Below are positions 44,054 through 52,419 of a stretch of 58,649 bases of DNA, in pieces. Source of the DNA: Oceanicola sp. (GTDB lineage Bacteria; Pseudomonadota; Alphaproteobacteria; Rhodobacterales; Rhodobacteraceae); NCBI GenBank assembly GCA_022447275.1, contig JAKVBK010000018.1, forward strand, positions 1-58,649. The letters run 5' to 3'. Position 1 is the first letter of the stretch. The number at the start of each line of letters is the position of its first letter. A program made the translations under genes and the position numbers. A model generated the notes under the pieces. It searched no databases. It was not told the origin of the DNA and worked only from the letters and a program-made list of their open reading frames with translations.

Positions 44054-44955
44054 GCGCGGTTGGGATAGATCTGGGCGGCACAAAGATCGAAACACAGATC
44101 TTTGATGACAGCTGGGCGGTGGTGAGCCGCCAGCGTCAGGACACGCCGCGCAGCTATCCCGAACTGGTGCAAGCCATGGCGGACCAGATTTCCTGGGGCC
44201 TCGCACAGGCTGGGCCAGATGCGCCGGTGGGCGTTGGGGCAGCAGGGCTCGTCAATCCGGCGAACGGCCTTGCGCTTACGGCCAATTTGCCAGCCACCGG
44301 GCACCCGTTCCCAACGGATATCGCCGCCAAGATCGGGCGTCCTTTGACATATGTGAATGACTGCCGCGCCCTTGCGCTGTCAGAGGCCGTTTTCGGCGTT
44401 GGTAAAGAGCATCGCACCGTGGTGGCCGTGATCCTGGGCACCGGCGTGGGCGGTGGCATCGCTGTCGAACAGCGCCTGCTTCCGGGGCCGACGCTCACCG
44501 GGGGCGAATTTGGCCATATGTCTGCGCCCGCGCATTTGGTGGCAAAGTATGACTTACCTATTTTCCAATGTGGCTGCGGCCGCATGGGCTGTATCGAGAG
44601 CTATATCTCCGGGCCCAGCCTGTCGCGCTTGGCCAAGCATCTCACCGGGCACGACCAGACCCCACGCCAGATCGCCGCACACCGGGCGGATCAGATGTCC
44701 GATGTCTGGCAGATATGGTGTGAACTGACAGCAGATCTGCTGCACCGGCTGACCCTTTCCACCGATCCTGACATCATTGTTCTGGCGGGTGGGCTCAGCC
44801 AGATCGACGGCCTGCTGGACGCGCTGACAGCCGCTTTGAAGTCGGCACAATTTGCAGATTTCTCAACGCCGCCTCTAGCGCTTGCGCAGGGCGGAGATGC
44901 CAGCGGCGCCCGCGGAGCGGCCTATGCTGCCTGGCAGGAGCAGCGCAATGGTTGA
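44050..44955 (+). CDS. ROK-family sugar kinase, probable N-acetylhexosamine kinase
   Basis: This 301-residue ROK kinase has ATP site IDLGGTKIE, catalytic Asp in YVNDCRALALSE, ILGTGVGGGI, and the zinc motif GEFGHMS followed by CGCGRMGCIESYISG. It should phosphorylate imported N-acetylglucosamine or N-acetylgalactosamine in the cytoplasm; the operon has no PTS. ATGA overlap joins it to the AgaS-like gene, and it overlaps the next gene by 8 bases. Specificity between GlcNAc, GalNAc and ManNAc cannot be read from the sequence. Confidence 0.88.
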   Translation: MSAVGIDLGGTKIETQIFDDSWAVVSRQRQDTPRSYPELVQAMADQISWGLAQAGPDAPVGVGAAGLVNPANGLALTANLPATGHPFPTDIAAKIGRPLTYVNDCRALALSEAVFGVGKEHRTVVAVILGTGVGGGIAVEQRLLPGPTLTGGEFGHMSAPAHLVAKYDLPIFQCGCGRMGCIESYISGPSLSRLAKHLTGHDQTPRQIAAHRADQMSDVWQIWCELTADLLHRLTLSTDPDIIVLAGGLSQIDGLLDALTAALKSAQFADFSTPPLALAQGGDASGARGAAYAAWQEQRNG

Positions 44956-46177
44956 GGTTCTGCGTGATATCATCCGGCGCAATCGCGCTGGCGCAGCGGT
45001 TGCCATTCCTTCGGTTTGCTCTGCCCATCCCGACGTTTTGCGCGCCTCCCTGGCGCTCGCGGCCCAGCTTGACCGCCACATCGTGATCGAGGCGACCTCC
45101 AACCAGGTCAATCAGGATGGGGGCTACACAGGGATGACACCTGTGGATTTCATCCAGTTCGTGAACGCGCTGGCGGATGAGGCCAAGATTGACCGCGCAC
45201 AGGTTATTTTCGGCGGCGACCATCTGGGCCCGCAAGCCTGGCGGTCCATGGATGCTGCGCAAGCGCTTGCCAAGGCTGACCGCCTCGTCCACGACTACGT
45301 CGCCGCTGGTTTTCACAAAATCCACCTTGATTGCTCGGAAGGCTGCGCAGGCGAGACTGCCCAGTTGGGCGATGATGTCACCGCGGCGCGCTCGGCCAGA
45401 CTGGCCCAGATTTGCAGCGAAGTGCATCCGGATCTGCTGTTCGTGATCGGCACGGAGGTGCCCCCGCCCGGTGGCGCCCGCGTCGACGAAGACGGGGATA
45501 TTCCAGCCACCACTCCGATGGATGCACGGGCAACCCTGGCCGCCCATGACGCCGCCTTTGGGCCCCTGGCCCCGATGATCGGGGGGCTGGTTGTGCAACC
45601 CGGCGTCGAATTCAGCCCAACCGCCGTGCACGCGTTGCCCATGGGCCGCGATCCGGGATTGCTGAATGCGCTGTCCGAGCATCCTGACATTTGCCTTGAA
45701 GCCCATTCAACGGATTACCAGCAAGACGCGGTTTATCCGCGTCTCGCCCAGCTCGGCTTTGCGTTCCAGAAAGTGGGCCCCGCACTGACCTTCGCTTACC
45801 GCCAAGCGCTCTATGCGTTGGACCAACTGCGCGAAGACAAGGGTGCGCTGCAGGCAGAGATGGAAGCCGTCATGCTGGAAGATCCGTCAAAATGGCAGGG
45901 CCACTATAGCGGGGATCCAGACGCCCTGCGCGAGCAGCGCCACTTCGGGCTGGCCGATCGCATCAGATACTACTGGCCCGCACCCAAAGCGCAGGCTGCC
46001 GTTCAAAGCTTGAAGTCCGCCTTTGATCGCCCCCTGTCTGACACGCAATTGCGGCAGGCCTTCGCGCCAGCCGTGCTGGCGCGCGCAGAAGGTCTTGACG
46101 GCCCGCAATCGCAACGGCTTATCGACGCGGAAATTCAGACCGCCTTGGCCCCCTATTTCTTTGAGGAGGCGACATGA
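44948..46177 (+). CDS. KbaZ/GatZ/AgaZ-family tagatose-bisphosphate aldolase accessory protein
   Basis: This 409-residue protein is of the KbaZ/GatZ family: VAIPSVCSAHPDVLRASL, IEATSNQVNQDGGYTGM, FGGDHLGPQAW, HLDCSEGC and QKVGPALTFAYRQALYAL are conserved family blocks. In enterobacteria KbaZ stabilises the aldolase KbaY, which splits tagatose-1,6-bisphosphate; in some annotation schemes the homologue AgaZ is called a tagatose-6-phosphate kinase. No KbaY partner lies in this window, so either that subunit is elsewhere or this protein is the enzyme itself. I chose ATG 44948 inside the end of the kinase gene; the earlier frame is antisense-like noise. Confidence 0.85.
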   Translation: MVEVLRDIIRRNRAGAAVAIPSVCSAHPDVLRASLALAAQLDRHIVIEATSNQVNQDGGYTGMTPVDFIQFVNALADEAKIDRAQVIFGGDHLGPQAWRSMDAAQALAKADRLVHDYVAAGFHKIHLDCSEGCAGETAQLGDDVTAARSARLAQICSEVHPDLLFVIGTEVPPPGGARVDEDGDIPATTPMDARATLAAHDAAFGPLAPMIGGLVVQPGVEFSPTAVHALPMGRDPGLLNALSEHPDICLEAHSTDYQQDAVYPRLAQLGFAFQKVGPALTFAYRQALYALDQLREDKGALQAEMEAVMLEDPSKWQGHYSGDPDALREQRHFGLADRIRYYWPAPKAQAAVQSLKSAFDRPLSDTQLRQAFAPAVLARAEGLDGPQSQRLIDAEIQTALAPYFFEEAT

Positions 46178-47313
46178 CAGACACATGGGTCGCGCCCGAG
46201 CGCCTTTTTGATGGACAGCAAGTGTTGCTGGGCCATGCGCTGCGCATCACCGATGGGCACGTGACTGAGGTCGCGCCCGCGCCCCCCGGAGCAGTGGCAA
46301 TCAAGGGATGCCTCTCGCCGGGTTTTGTTGACTTGCAGGTCAATGGTGGCGGTGGCGTCATGCTGAACTCCACCCCCACCCGTGAGGGCATTGCCACAAT
46401 TGCCGCAGCCCACAGGCAATTCGGCACAGTGGCTATCATGCCAACAGTGATCACCGACGCCCCCGACGTGCTGGACAAAGCCGCAGCAGCAGCACTTGCA
46501 GCCCGCTCAGATGAGGGGATCGTTGGCTTGCACATCGAAGGGCCGCATATCGCTGTCGCACGGCGCGGCACCCATGAGGCGGAGTTTGTGCGCGACATGG
46601 ATGCGCGCACGATGGACGTGGTTGCACGCCTGCGCCAAGCCGACGTCACCGTGATGATCACGGTTGCCCCGGAAGCCACGACGCCGGAGCAAATCGCCCA
46701 GCTATGTGACCTGGGGGCGATCGTTTCCCTCGGACATACTGATGCCACTGCCGAGATGGTCGAAGCGGCGACGCGCGCCGGGGCACAATGTGCAACGCAT
46801 CTGTTCAACGCCATGTCCCCCATGGTTGGACGGGCGCCGGGCACAGTCGGCGCTGTCATCAACTCGACACTGCGCACGGGCATCATTTGCGACGGGCACC
46901 ATGTGGACGACCGCATGATCGCCCTCGCCTGCCGGGCGCGCCCTGCCCCAGACCTCATGTTTCTGGTCTCTGATGCGATGGCCACAGTGGGGGGCCCTGA
47001 TCACTTTGCGCTCTATGGCCGCGAGGTGCACCTGCAGGAGGGCTGTCTCGTGAACACAGAAGGCAGCCTGGCTGGCGCGCATGTCACGCAAGCACGCGGT
47101 GTGGCGCGGTTGGTCAATCATGTGGGTCTTGGGCTGGAAGAGGCGCTGCGCATGGCGATCACAACGCCTGCAGAAGTCGTCAGGCAGCCCAAATGGGCAG
47201 AGATACAGGGCCGGAATGTCCGGGATCTCGTCCTGCTGACAGACGATTTGCAGGGGCTGCAATCCTTCGCAGACACCGACGCCCTGACCCGTGCAAGCAA
47301 TGCCCAGCACTAG
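46174..47313 (+). CDS. nagA: N-acetylhexosamine-6-phosphate deacetylase (NagA/AgaA)
   Basis: This 379-residue amidohydrolase has the blocks of NagA: PGFVDLQVNGGGG, LHIEGPH with the metal Glu, SLGHTDA, ATHLFNAM, and VSDAM with the catalytic Asp. It removes the acetyl group from GlcNAc-6-phosphate or, as AgaA, from GalNAc-6-phosphate, giving acetate and the amino-sugar phosphate for the SIS enzymes. ATGA overlap joins it to the KbaZ-like gene. It overlaps the CutC gene by 14 bases if that gene starts at ATG 47300. Confidence 0.93.
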   Translation: MTDTWVAPERLFDGQQVLLGHALRITDGHVTEVAPAPPGAVAIKGCLSPGFVDLQVNGGGGVMLNSTPTREGIATIAAAHRQFGTVAIMPTVITDAPDVLDKAAAAALAARSDEGIVGLHIEGPHIAVARRGTHEAEFVRDMDARTMDVVARLRQADVTVMITVAPEATTPEQIAQLCDLGAIVSLGHTDATAEMVEAATRAGAQCATHLFNAMSPMVGRAPGTVGAVINSTLRTGIICDGHHVDDRMIALACRARPAPDLMFLVSDAMATVGGPDHFALYGREVHLQEGCLVNTEGSLAGAHVTQARGVARLVNHVGLGLEEALRMAITTPAEVVRQPKWAEIQGRNVRDLVLLTDDLQGLQSFADTDALTRASNAQH

Positions 47314-48040
47314 CCCATTCACGTTCGAAATTTGCGTGGAGTCTGCCCAAGCGCTGGCTGCAGCAGCCGGTTTTGCAGACCGGATCGAGCTGTGCGCCGG
47401 CCTCGACGTGGGCGGGCTGACACCAGAGCCCGGCCTGATGGCGCAAGCGGCCGCTTCAGGCCTGGAGACACATGTTTTGATCCGCGGCCGCAGTGGCGAT
47501 TTCACGCTGCAGGACGATGAGCTGGCAGTTGCCTGCACCAGCATCAAGGCCGTGCGCCAGATGGGCCTCAAGGGGATCGTGATCGGGGCTGAAAAGGCGG
47601 GCCAGCTCGATCTGCCCGCCTTGCAGCACATGGTGGAAGCGGCCGATGGTCTCGATCTGACGCTGCACCGGGTGATCGACCTCGTGGATGATCCCATCGC
47701 GGCACTTGGTGAGGCAATCGCGCTTGGCTTCAAGCGGGTTCTCACCTCTGGCGGCGCGCCCAGCGCCCCCGCAGGCATCGAAGGGCTTCGACGGTTGTGC
47801 GCCGCCGCAGACGGCCAGATCGAAATCATGGCAGGTGGCGGCATCACCAGCACCAAGCTTCCCGATCTCATTGCCAACACGCCCGTGAGAGCGTTCCATG
47901 CCTCGTGCTCATGCAAACAACTCCTCGACCGGCGTTATGTCGATTTTGGCTTTGGGCAGGCGCAGCGCGGGTTCGATACACAAGAGGCAGAGCGCATCGT
48001 AGAGGTGCTGCGCGCAGCGGGTCGCAGTGAGCCGGACTGA
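47300..48040 (+). CDS. cutC: CutC-family TIM-barrel protein
   Basis: This 246-residue protein has CutC landmarks: FEICVESAQALAAAAGFADRIELCAGLDVGGLTP, VLIRGRSGDF, LTLHRVIDL, RVLTSGGAP and IMAGGGIT. CutC was first linked to copper tolerance, but its biochemical role is unsettled. Here it is the last gene of an amino-sugar operon, overlapping nagA by 14 bases, which suggests a metabolic role in sugar turnover. GTG at 47291 is an alternative start. Confidence 0.88.
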   Translation: MPSTSPFTFEICVESAQALAAAAGFADRIELCAGLDVGGLTPEPGLMAQAAASGLETHVLIRGRSGDFTLQDDELAVACTSIKAVRQMGLKGIVIGAEKAGQLDLPALQHMVEAADGLDLTLHRVIDLVDDPIAALGEAIALGFKRVLTSGGAPSAPAGIEGLRRLCAAADGQIEIMAGGGITSTKLPDLIANTPVRAFHASCSCKQLLDRRYVDFGFGQAQRGFDTQEAERIVEVLRAAGRSEPD

Positions 48041-48306
48041 CGTCTTTTGCGATAGCGAACGCTGATCCCGCGCCACACGTCCAAACCACAGATGCCCTAA
48101 GCAATTGCGGCCTGCATTCATGTTGGCCATCATCGGCCCGCGCCATTGAGCAACAGGCTGAAAGGATCCTCCGGCGCAGCACATGAGCCGGGTTTGATTA
48201 TATCGCTCGCCTCCACTGGACGGGCATAAATTTCGCATATATCCAAGATAGTTAATATCCCAGGCGCGGCGAAGCGCCAGCCATCTCACACCCTGCGGAG
48301 CATACG

Positions 48307-48783
48307 ATGATCAAAAGGTTCTTTTCCCTGACGGCGGCATGTCTGCTTTTATCTGCGCCTCTTCACGCGCAAACCATGGACCCAGCGCTTGGCGCTGAAC
48401 CCGTTAGAGTGTCTGAAGATGGTCATCTGATCATCGATAACGGCGGCCGCGCATACAGCTGCAGCTTGGCTGTTTCGGATGATTTGCTCACTGTTGCCGA
48501 CTGCGAATTGATCGAAGCGTCCGGCCTTTCCAGCTTGTCCACTGAAGACTGGGAGGAGCGCATTACAAAGGCGATGCTCGATTCTGGGTGCAAATTGTCG
48601 ACGCTCGGCACCGTCGGCGATGTCATCGAAGCAGAGGCCCTAGCGGCAGGTATCCCCGCGGACCAGGTTGCCGATGCTCGCGATGAAATTGCAGTGCGCG
48701 TAGACGAGGTTATCGACCGTATGTTGTGGGAAGGTAAGCTGACTGTGCGCGATGGCGAATTCGCCCTGGACGCCTGTAAATAG
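48307..48783 (+). CDS. Secreted protein of unknown function
   Basis: This 158-residue protein has a signal peptide (MIKRFFSLTAACLLLSAPLHAQ), cleaved after AHA-type LHAQ. The mature part is acidic and contains four Cys, so two disulfides are possible. I recognise no family. CGGAG is six bases upstream of the ATG. It stands alone, downstream of the amino-sugar operon and a 266-base gap in which I see no gene. Confidence 0.65.
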   Translation: MIKRFFSLTAACLLLSAPLHAQTMDPALGAEPVRVSEDGHLIIDNGGRAYSCSLAVSDDLLTVADCELIEASGLSSLSTEDWEERITKAMLDSGCKLSTLGTVGDVIEAEALAAGIPADQVADARDEIAVRVDEVIDRMLWEGKLTVRDGEFALDACK

Positions 48784-49003
48784 GCTGATCCTTCCAGTTC
48801 CAGCCTGGAATCGACACATTCAGGCACCGTGGAAATACGTTCCGGCGCAAGGTTCGCAGACCTATTCGGGCTACGCGTCTGGCCAAAGGGTCATCGGGCA
48901 ATGCCGTCCCAGCGCGGCATAATGCAAACGTAGCAGTATGCCGCCTAAGATGCCCTCGACAGCACCGCTCGGCTCTCCCCTGGGGGGCGAGCGCGCGCCC
49001 GCG

Positions 49004-49291
49004 TTAAAGGCCCTCGACGAGGATAAGGTCCGTATCAGAGATTTTCTCTCTGACAGCTCTTGCCTCGGTGTAGGCCTCTGACTCGTAGAATGTCTTTGCG
49101 GCGGCAATGCTCTCGAATTCGATCACAATTGCCAGGCCTTGTGCCGCCCCTTCGCGATGATCAGGAGACGGGTTTCGGACCAAGACTTTTCCATTATGCG
49201 CCTGAATCGCCGCACCAGAGAGTTGTTTAAACGCTTCAAAAGCTTGTTTGTCTTGTACACGGATATGCGCGATCAGGTATCCTTTAGGCAT
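49004..49291 (-). CDS. DUF1330-family small protein
   Basis: This 95-residue protein beginning MPKGYLIAHIRVQDKQAFEAFKQLSG is of the DUF1330 family, a ferredoxin-like fold related to the dimeric alpha-beta barrel group. The IVIEFESIAAAKTFYESEAYTEARAVRE segment is typical. Function is unknown. The ATG at 49291 has AGGAAG five to nine bases upstream. The 220 bases between it and the secreted protein gene hold nothing I can call. Confidence 0.85.
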   Translation of the reverse strand: MPKGYLIAHIRVQDKQAFEAFKQLSGAAIQAHNGKVLVRNPSPDHREGAAQGLAIVIEFESIAAAKTFYESEAYTEARAVREKISDTDLILVEGL

Positions 49292-49565
49292 GCTTTGCTT
49301 CCTGCATTCGTGACCGGTGAGGCGCCTAAGGTACAAAGAAACCACACAGCGACAAAACGATTTTCTTCAAGGCCACATGTCATGCGCCCCGGTGATGGTC
49401 TGTGTCTTGCTGGAATGGCTGAAAATGCACCCAGCAGCGTGTCGCTTGAGCGACACAGACGAAACGTGGCAAAAATTATTCTCTCCCCCCAAGAAATCAG
49501 ACAATCTATCCACTGCAGCCGATACGATTTTATCCAATCACAGGATTGAAGAAGGAGTTTCTCAA

Positions 49566-50024
49566 ATGCTGGAACGCATCTTTCCAAAAGCGCTCGACAA
49601 CCAATTTCCCGGCCACAAAATTGCGCTCTACGTGTTCTATGCACTGACTGCTCTGACCCTCTGGCGCAGCCAACATCATTTGTTTGCCCCTGATGGCGGC
49701 GCACAGAGCATCGCCTCCATCCCGCTTGATACCTACTCCACCAATGCGGCCGGGACGATCATCGGGATCTTCGGCCTGTGGGGTTTATCGCAGCTTATCA
49801 TCGGTTTTATCTACCTCCTGGCCGCGTTGCGATATCGGTCCCTTATCCCCTTCCTCTATCTGCTCTTTGCGCTTGAGTACGCCATGCGTCTGTGGGTGGG
49901 CGCCAATAAGGAAATCGAAACTGCGGGCACAGCGCCTGGCGCTTTGATCAATATGCCGTTCATGATTGCAGGCGTGGTTTTGTTCGCACTCAGCATCTGG
50001 AAAGCTGACCGGGCAACAGTATGA
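49566..50024 (+). CDS. Four-helix membrane protein of unknown function
   Basis: This 152-residue protein has four predicted membrane segments (about 19-38, 59-85, 91-112 and 125-147). AAGGAG lies eight bases before ATG 49566, which gives a clear start; the open frame begins earlier but is not supported. I do not recognise the family. It lies alone between a divergent DUF1330 gene and the next hypothetical gene. Confidence 0.68.
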   Translation: MLERIFPKALDNQFPGHKIALYVFYALTALTLWRSQHHLFAPDGGAQSIASIPLDTYSTNAAGTIIGIFGLWGLSQLIIGFIYLLAALRYRSLIPFLYLLFALEYAMRLWVGANKEIETAGTAPGALINMPFMIAGVVLFALSIWKADRATV

Positions 50025-50191
50025 CTCGGCCCCAAAAATTTCCCAACGGACCTACCCCGTTGGTTTCAGATTTGCCAAGTATCCACAAAAAAAACAATTT
50101 TCGATTGCAATTGGATATGTGCGATTTGCAGGCCGCGCACCAAATAAGACGAGCCTTGCCCTGCGGAGAAACTGGCGTGTGAGGATGCTTG

Positions 50192-51163
50192 ATGACAAGG
50201 GTTTTGCCGAGACGACGTTTCTTGGTGCAATTGTTCCTAATCCTCGCAGTTTTGGGATTGGTAGCCAGATGCGTTCCCGAGAAGCGAGTTGACCTAGGGG
50301 ACAAGGCTACGCCGTTAAACTGGCAGGATGAAGATACCTATCTGTATGCTCAAGGTGGTGTCATTCATGCTGTGAACACCAGCAACAGAACGACGCGTCT
50401 CGGCACAGAACAGGTGCCTGAGTGGGGCGAGGAAGTCCCCCGGTTTGATCTTGAGCCCGCTGATCCAGGCGAGTTCTTTGAGCAAGATGGTTACAATTAC
50501 ATGATGATCGCGGGGGAAAAGGTTCGGGTAAGTCGCTACGGAGCGTGGCCTCGAACCGGTATAAATCAAGGCTTTCCCCGGACGGAGGGCATACCGTTCA
50601 AGACATATTCGCACTTGGGAAAAATTGGCCTCATCGTATTTGCAGGACCGGAACCCAAGTTAATCAACCTGCCGTTGCAGTTTCCTGAAAACACTACAGC
50701 TCCATTCGTAGTTTGGGACCAGCACGCTGGGATGTTCTTTGCGCTTCAAACTGACTGCCAATACCCGAAAGAAGATGGGGCCTGTCTCAGAACCGGATGG
50801 TGGCTGGATCGAGACCTTTCCGTGGTTCAAACCTTGGCATTGCCAAAGGATGACCTTTTGTCCGTCAGAGGAAAGTTGAGTTGCTTTTCTTGTGGCTGTG
50901 GGTGCTTCACTCAGGAAGATGTTTATGCTGTGGACGGTAGAGTCTTTTTTCATGTTGCGGGTTTTCCGATTCCGTCTTTTCGGAGAGGGTTATATGAACT
51001 CGAAGTGGCAAATGACGGCAGCACCCGTTGGCGACAGGTAATAAGTGGCCGCATTGAGCCTCCTTTAGCATTTTCACCGTCAGGGTGCCGGGTGTCGTTC
51101 TACCAAGTTTCCTTTTGGGGCAATTCACTGGAGGAGGAAAAGTTATGCTCCGTAGGCAATTGA
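50192..51163 (+). CDS. Exported protein of unknown function with Tat-like N-terminus
   Basis: This protein of about 323 residues begins MTRVLPRRRFLVQLFLILAVLG, a twin-arginine-like motif (RRRFL) followed by a hydrophobic stretch; the Cys that follows lacks a proper lipobox (VARC). The rest is rich in beta-type sequence, with a Cys cluster CFSCGCGCF near residue 233 and further Cys in pairs, so a metal or disulfide site is possible. No family is recognised. Base composition is visibly lower in GC than neighbouring operons, suggesting acquisition. GAGGA is six bases before ATG 50192. Confidence 0.62.
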   Translation: MTRVLPRRRFLVQLFLILAVLGLVARCVPEKRVDLGDKATPLNWQDEDTYLYAQGGVIHAVNTSNRTTRLGTEQVPEWGEEVPRFDLEPADPGEFFEQDGYNYMMIAGEKVRVSRYGAWPRTGINQGFPRTEGIPFKTYSHLGKIGLIVFAGPEPKLINLPLQFPENTTAPFVVWDQHAGMFFALQTDCQYPKEDGACLRTGWWLDRDLSVVQTLALPKDDLLSVRGKLSCFSCGCGCFTQEDVYAVDGRVFFHVAGFPIPSFRRGLYELEVANDGSTRWRQVISGRIEPPLAFSPSGCRVSFYQVSFWGNSLEEEKLCSVGN

Positions 51164-51336
51164 TTTCAAATCGTCGATTGCGATCCGCTGCGACCAGAAG
51201 CGTAGGCTTACCTGTGCCGCGACCCCGCTTGGCGTCACGTGTTCACAAACCTCGCGGCGCGGCTGCATCGAAACCGGCAATGGCCCCCACAGCGACACCT
51301 ACTAAAAACACTCTCAAAGTTTCCCTTAGGGCCTGA
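51145..51336 (+). CDS. Possible small basic protein
   Basis: This is a 63-codon open frame, starting MLRRQLISNRRLRSAATR and rich in Arg, Ala and Pro. A strong GGAGGAGG lies seven bases before its ATG, inside the end of the previous gene, with which it overlaps by 19 bases in another frame. Codons for Glu-Glu-Glu in the upstream gene could produce that purine run by chance. There is no recognised domain. Confidence 0.25.
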   Translation: MLRRQLISNRRLRSAATRSVGLPVPRPRLASRVHKPRGAAASKPAMAPTATPTKNTLKVSLRA

Positions 51337-51401
51337 AAGCCCTCAACATTTGCCACAGCAACCTGCATGCTGCGCACAGCCATAAATTACGGACATGCGA
51401 C

Positions 51402-52076
51402 ATGATCTCGACCATTGGAAATATCTTGCCCTTTGCAGGCGGTCTGGCGCTGAGCCCCATTCCTCTGGTCGCGGTTATCCTCATGCTGACCGGGTCCTCT
51501 GGGCAACGAAACGCTTTTGCCTTCTCATTGGGCTGGTTTACCGGGATCCTTATTTTATGCGGATTGGTCATTCTTCTGGTAACAGGTGGGTCTGAGTCCA
51601 CCGGACAGGACTCTCAGACCATTGCCGGGATCGTAAAACTGGCATTCGGAGCGCTTCTGCTTTTCCTCGCCTGGAAGCAATGGACTTCTCAGCCGGAGCC
51701 CGGGCAAGAGGCAGAGCCAGCCGCCTGGCTCGCCGCATTGGACAGTTACTCCACAGTCAAATGTTTTGGGTTTGGCTGCCTTTTGGGGCCCGTAAACGTA
51801 AAGAACTTCCCGATCGTCACCTCCGCTGCCGCTGTGATTTCAGCCAGTGGGCTTGGCCTTGCGCAAACCTCGCTGACGATGGTGGTTTTTGCATTTCTGG
51901 GGACAGTCGGGCTTTTGGTTCCAATTGCTCTGTATTTGATGGGTGGCGAGACTTCGAAGGAAACCTTGCAGTCTTGGCGGATTTGGCTGGAGCGGAACAA
52001 TGCAATCATTCTGTGTGTTCTTTTCCTTTGCCTCGGGCTGAACGCCTTGGGTAAGGGCATGTCCATCCTGTTTTAA
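51402..52076 (+). CDS. GAP/SfLAP-family membrane protein (LysE-like fold)
   Basis: This 224-residue membrane protein has six predicted helices. LPFAGGLALSPIPLVAVILML at the start and FGCLLGPVNVKNFPIVTSAAAVI in the middle are typical of the GAP (sulfolipid-1-addressing protein-like) family, related to LysE exporters. A transport or export role is likely; the substrate is unknown. It has no operon partner and is followed by a gene-free 340-base stretch. Confidence 0.78.
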   Translation: MISTIGNILPFAGGLALSPIPLVAVILMLTGSSGQRNAFAFSLGWFTGILILCGLVILLVTGGSESTGQDSQTIAGIVKLAFGALLLFLAWKQWTSQPEPGQEAEPAAWLAALDSYSTVKCFGFGCLLGPVNVKNFPIVTSAAAVISASGLGLAQTSLTMVVFAFLGTVGLLVPIALYLMGGETSKETLQSWRIWLERNNAIILCVLFLCLGLNALGKGMSILF

Positions 52077-52419
52077 GCCTACCCGGAAGGAAGACGCGCC
52101 CTCATAAGAACGGTTCGGCGCAGGATCTGTAGAGAGCGACAAGTGCACGAAAAGAACCCAAGCATACGGAAAAGCTCATAGATCAGGCGCGCGCGCTTGC
52201 AGCGAGCGTCGATCCAATGCAGCGAAAGTTGTCAAAGCAGCAGCAGCCTTGGTTTTTTGTGACTTATACCCGTTTGTCGCTGGAAAAGAGGGCGTGACCG
52301 GGCAATGAGTACAGGAGCGCCCACCCGTCTGATGCGAGCCAACCCGCACAAAAATATCCGATTTCTTGGCAACGCTGGGTGTCACACAGCTCCGGCATAA
52401 CCTTGGCAAGCCTCTCTCC
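52077..52419. other. 343-base gap between convergent genes, possible gene remnant
   Basis: Between the GAP-family gene and the end of the IclR gene I see no intact gene. On the plus strand around 52165-52295 one frame reads as a coherent basic, Gln-rich segment (KLIDQARALAASVDP, then MQRKLSKQQQPW) before a stop, with no start of its own. It may be a fragment of a decayed gene or chance. Confidence 0.3.

Noticed and set aside
48041-48306. Possible insertion-sequence remnant in the gap after cutC
   Set aside because: Short frames on both strands run through it, but none shows a transposase motif or terminal repeats, so I do not call it.
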